Assembly: GCF_006874425.1 (NCBI RefSeq)
Contig: NZ_VIJZ01000003.1
Coordinates: forward strand, 186,001 to 250,000
Reading direction: 5' to 3'
DNA: 64,000 nt
From: Paenibacillus ottowii
GTDB taxonomy: Bacteria > Bacillota > Bacilli > Paenibacillales > Paenibacillaceae
How positions within the stretch are numbered: position 1 is the first letter of the stretch; each line of letters begins with the position of its first letter. The notes beneath the pieces were generated by a model, which was not told the DNA's origin, searched no databases, and saw nothing but the letters and a program-made list of their open reading frames with translations. This document shows, piece after piece, positions 61,773-64,000 of this stretch. The translations under genes and the position numbers were made by a program.

Positions 61773-62648
61773 TTAATTAACCTTTCCGCCCTCTACAACC
61801 AATTGATCCGTAAAGCCTTCTCCGTAAACAGAGGTTAGTGTGTCCTTATAGGCTTTATGGACAAAATTTTCCTTACCCAGCGTAGCCAACTCGTTGTTGA
61901 TCCAGTCCAGCAGTTCCTTATTTCCCTTCGCTACTGCGGGGGCGATCGTATCTTGACCACCGAAGGCTGGAATGCTTACGGTGAAGCCGGGATTGGCCTT
62001 GGCCCAAGCGATCAGCTCTGTATTATCATTCGCAATGGCGGCACCACGTTTGTCTTTGAGAGCTGAAAAGATTTCGGTGTACTGGTCGAATTTGAGCAGC
62101 TTGATGTCAGGATAATTTTTTGTGAAATAAGTTTCAGCCGTCGTTCCCTTGGCAACAATCAGCTTTTGATCCGAACCCTTCAATTGGTCGATCGTGGTGA
62201 TTGGAGCGTTGTCGGGTGACGCAATACCAAAGGATAATTTCATATACGGGTTAGCAAAATCGACTTTTTCTTTACGCTCATCGGTCACAGTAAAGTTAGC
62301 CATGATGATATCTACCTTGTTCGACTCCAAATAGGCAACCCGGCTGGCGGCATCCACCAGAACGAATTCCACCTTGGACTCGTCGCCCAAGAGATCTTTG
62401 GCAAACCGTTTCGCAATATACACATCAAACCCCTGATTCTTCCCTTCAGAATCTACGTAGCCAAAAGGCGGCTTATCCGCGAAAACACCGATTCGAATCT
62501 TGCCATTCTTTTTAATGTCCTCAATTGAAGCAAATTTAGCCGAACCCGAACTACCATTGGTGTTTCCAGCTCCTGCACATCCCGCCAAACCGACGAGCAG
62601 CAAGCTCAAAGCCAGTAATAACGTTGTGAACTTCATTCCTTTTCTCAT
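61773..62648 (-). CDS. Amino acid ABC transporter substrate-binding lipoprotein
   Basis: 291 residues of solute-binding family 3. Lipobox L-A-G-C with the lipidated Cys near residue 24. The fold shows I-R-I-G-V-F-A-D-K-P-P-F-G-Y, G-F-D-V-Y-I-A-K-R-F-A and the D-I-I-M-A-N-F-T-V-T-D-E-R block. Polar amino acids such as glutamate, glutamine or cystine are likely ligands. It is the last gene of the operon, after the ATPase gene. Confidence 0.93.
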   Translation of the reverse strand: MRKGMKFTTLLLALSLLLVGLAGCAGAGNTNGSSGSAKFASIEDIKKNGKIRIGVFADKPPFGYVDSEGKNQGFDVYIAKRFAKDLLGDESKVEFVLVDAASRVAYLESNKVDIIMANFTVTDERKEKVDFANPYMKLSFGIASPDNAPITTIDQLKGSDQKLIVAKGTTAETYFTKNYPDIKLLKFDQYTEIFSALKDKRGAAIANDNTELIAWAKANPGFTVSIPAFGGQDTIAPAVAKGNKELLDWINNELATLGKENFVHKAYKDTLTSVYGEGFTDQLVVEGGKVN

Positions 62649-62666
62649 CTGTATTCATCCCCCTGT

Positions 62667-63422
62667 TTATATCGTTTCGTACTGAAATATATCCAGAAAG
62701 TGCTGGGCACGCTCTGTTTCCGGTTGGGTAAAAAATTGCTGTGGCGTGGTCATTTCACATATCTGTCCTTGATCCATAAAAACAATACGATCTCCTACCG
62801 ACTTGGCAAATCCCATTTCATGCGTCACGATAATCATGGTCATCCCCTGCTGAGCTAGCTCTCGCATGACATCCAGCACCTCTCTGACCATTTCCGGGTC
62901 CAAGGATGCGGTGACCTCATCAAAAAGCATAATCTCAGGGTTCATACACAGAGCGCGCACAATTGCAATGCGTTGCTTTTGCCCGCCTGATAATTGTCGT
63001 GGATACGCATCCTTGCGGTCCAGCAGACCGACTCGCTCCAATAGCTGCTCCGCTTGCGCAAGCGCCTCCTGCCTGTTTCTCCGCTGAACTTTAAGCGGAC
63101 CGAGCAATATATTTTCCAAGACCGTCATATGCGGAAACAGCTCATAGTTTTGGAACACCATTCCGATATGCTGCCGCACCTCACGCCAATTCACTTTTGT
63201 ATCCGTCAGATCCTGTCCTCTGTAGCGGATATCTCCGCCCTGGACCGGCTCTAGACCATTAAGACATCTAAGGAGCGTGCTTTTTCCGCATCCCGAGGGA
63301 CCGAGAATAACCACAACTTCCCCTTTCCTTACGTCCAGACTAATCTGCTGCAATACTTTTCGGTCGCCAAAGCTTTTTTCCAGTCCTCGAATTTCCAATA
63401 AAACCTCAACAGCCTCTCCCAT
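62667..63422 (-). CDS. Polar amino acid ABC transporter ATP-binding protein
   Basis: About 251 residues, GlnQ/HisP type. Walker [10 protein letters not shown], signature [10 protein letters not shown], Walker B I-M-L-F-D-E, H-loop T-H-E-M. An upstream ATG at 63452 lies inside the permease gene and lacks a site; the ATG at 63422 follows a GGATGGGG-type sequence and matches the family N-terminus. Confidence 0.95.
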   Translation of the reverse strand: MGEAVEVLLEIRGLEKSFGDRKVLQQISLDVRKGEVVVILGPSGCGKSTLLRCLNGLEPVQGGDIRYRGQDLTDTKVNWREVRQHIGMVFQNYELFPHMTVLENILLGPLKVQRRNRQEALAQAEQLLERVGLLDRKDAYPRQLSGGQKQRIAIVRALCMNPEIMLFDEVTASLDPEMVREVLDVMRELAQQGMTMIIVTHEMGFAKSVGDRIVFMDQGQICEMTTPQQFFTQPETERAQHFLDIFQYETI

Positions 63423-63439
63423 GACACCACCCCATCCTG

Positions 63440-64000
63440 CTAATTTTGCCATCTACGTTCAAATCTTTTGGAAAGTCTGGATAACGGATAGCATACAAGA
63501 AAATACAATATAAAAATAAAACCATACACCCAAAAGGATGCCGAAGGCGCCTTAATTACACCAAGTTCAATAATCTGCTGCCCGACCTTGACCACTTCCA
63601 CGACACCGATCAGCACCACAAGTGACGTGGTTTTGATCATGCGTGTCGCTAGATTAATAGAACCCGGGAGCATGCGGCGCACCGCCTGGGGAATAAGCAC
63701 ATGACGGTATAATTGCCAATAGGTCAGCCCCAATGTCTGCCCGGATTCCACCTGATGCTTGGGCAGTGATTCCAACGCACCTCGTACGATGTCGCCAATT
63801 TCCGCCGCTCCCCACAGACTGAATACGATTACTGCCGTCAACTCTCCGCTGATATCCACATTCAGTAAAGGCGTAAATCCAAAATACACGACATACAACC
63901 ATACCAAAATCGGAATAATGCGGAATGTCTCCAAATAGAATCTCAGCACAAATCGAATCGGTCTTGATTTTAAGGTGCGCAGCAGACCCATCAGAATGCC
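63440..64000 (-). CDS. Polar amino acid ABC transporter permease, cut by right edge
   Basis: 187 codons visible, continuing past 64000. HisM/GlnP family: [11 protein letters not shown] near the visible start and the EAA loop [18 protein letters not shown]. The first one or two membrane segments are missing, so the true start is outside the window. First visible gene of the importer operon. Confidence 0.93.
   Translation of the reverse strand, partial: GILMGLLRTLKSRPIRFVLRFYLETFRIIPILVWLYVVYFGFTPLLNVDISGELTAVIVFSLWGAAEIGDIVRGALESLPKHQVESGQTLGLTYWQLYRHVLIPQAVRRMLPGSINLATRMIKTTSLVVLIGVVEVVKVGQQIIELGVIKAPSASFWVYGFIFILYFLVCYPLSRLSKRFERRWQN

Overview
The window looks like chromosomal DNA of a spore-forming Paenibacillus, probably of the P. 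polymyxa group. This is inferred from family resemblance and gene order, not from any search. Supporting signs are a spoIIR gene behind a forespore (sigma-F type) promoter, strong AGGAGG-type ribosome binding sites, frequent TTG and GTG starts, Gram-positive lipoproteins, and the order prfA-prmC-(rodA)-spoIIR-sua5-mntP-ywlE-ywlG-glyA, which follows Bacillus subtilis. rpiB, which sits between ywlE and ywlG in B. subtilis, is absent here. No rRNA, tRNA, CRISPR array or prophage was seen.

Layout. 1-3.4 kb: a sugar ABC importer without its own ATPase, with a candidate CcpA site. 3.5-12.8 kb: the conserved glyA-to-prfA housekeeping block. 13.15-14.23 kb: a complete IS30-family element inserted between ychF and its terminator. 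14.3-17.1 kb: ychF, an acetyltransferase and fni. 17.3-19.2 kb: two half-size DUF606 transporters flanking a Crp/Fnr regulator, with a perfect palindrome placed like an activator site. 19.3-22.4 kb: two phospholipase-D-fold proteins, one of them cardiolipin synthase. 22.5-24.8 kb: a TetR / paired SMR exporter / 1-phosphofructokinase-type operon. 25-34 kb: mixed metabolism and transport (LysE exporter, mobA, two MFS carriers, glnS, acetyltransferases). 34-39.3 kb: a redox cluster of a molybdopterin oxidoreductase, a formate/nitrite channel, a 33-residue membrane protein and an NADH oxidase. Several Fnr/Rex-type palindromes lie in the promoters of this cluster. 39.5-47.8 kb: glutathione peroxidase, a Fur-controlled siderophore ATPase, a flavin monooxygenase, an AI-2E family protein, an LCP ligase, a cation efflux protein and a DEAD-box helicase with a tandem-repeat tail.

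47.9-57.7 kb is the main accessory region. It is a string of small, mostly unrecognised proteins that includes SMI1/KNR4 (SUKH) proteins, an Imm26-like protein, an Imm50-like protein and a HEAT-repeat protein. These are immunity families normally paired with polymorphic toxins, but no toxin gene is present. The region also holds an unlisted type I holin-like toxin gene and a frameshifted small gene. 57.7-64 kb: a TetR-controlled phytoene-desaturase-like oxidoreductase, a secreted two-domain esterase, a 35-residue basic protein with its own terminator, and a polar amino acid ABC importer cut by the right edge.

The least described items are the 33-residue membrane gene with its own Fnr-type promoter, the toxin-less immunity bank, the 35-residue basic gene and an orphan terminator ahead of the esterase. 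Many start codons were moved inward from the longest reading frame because a good ribosome binding site marks the inner start.
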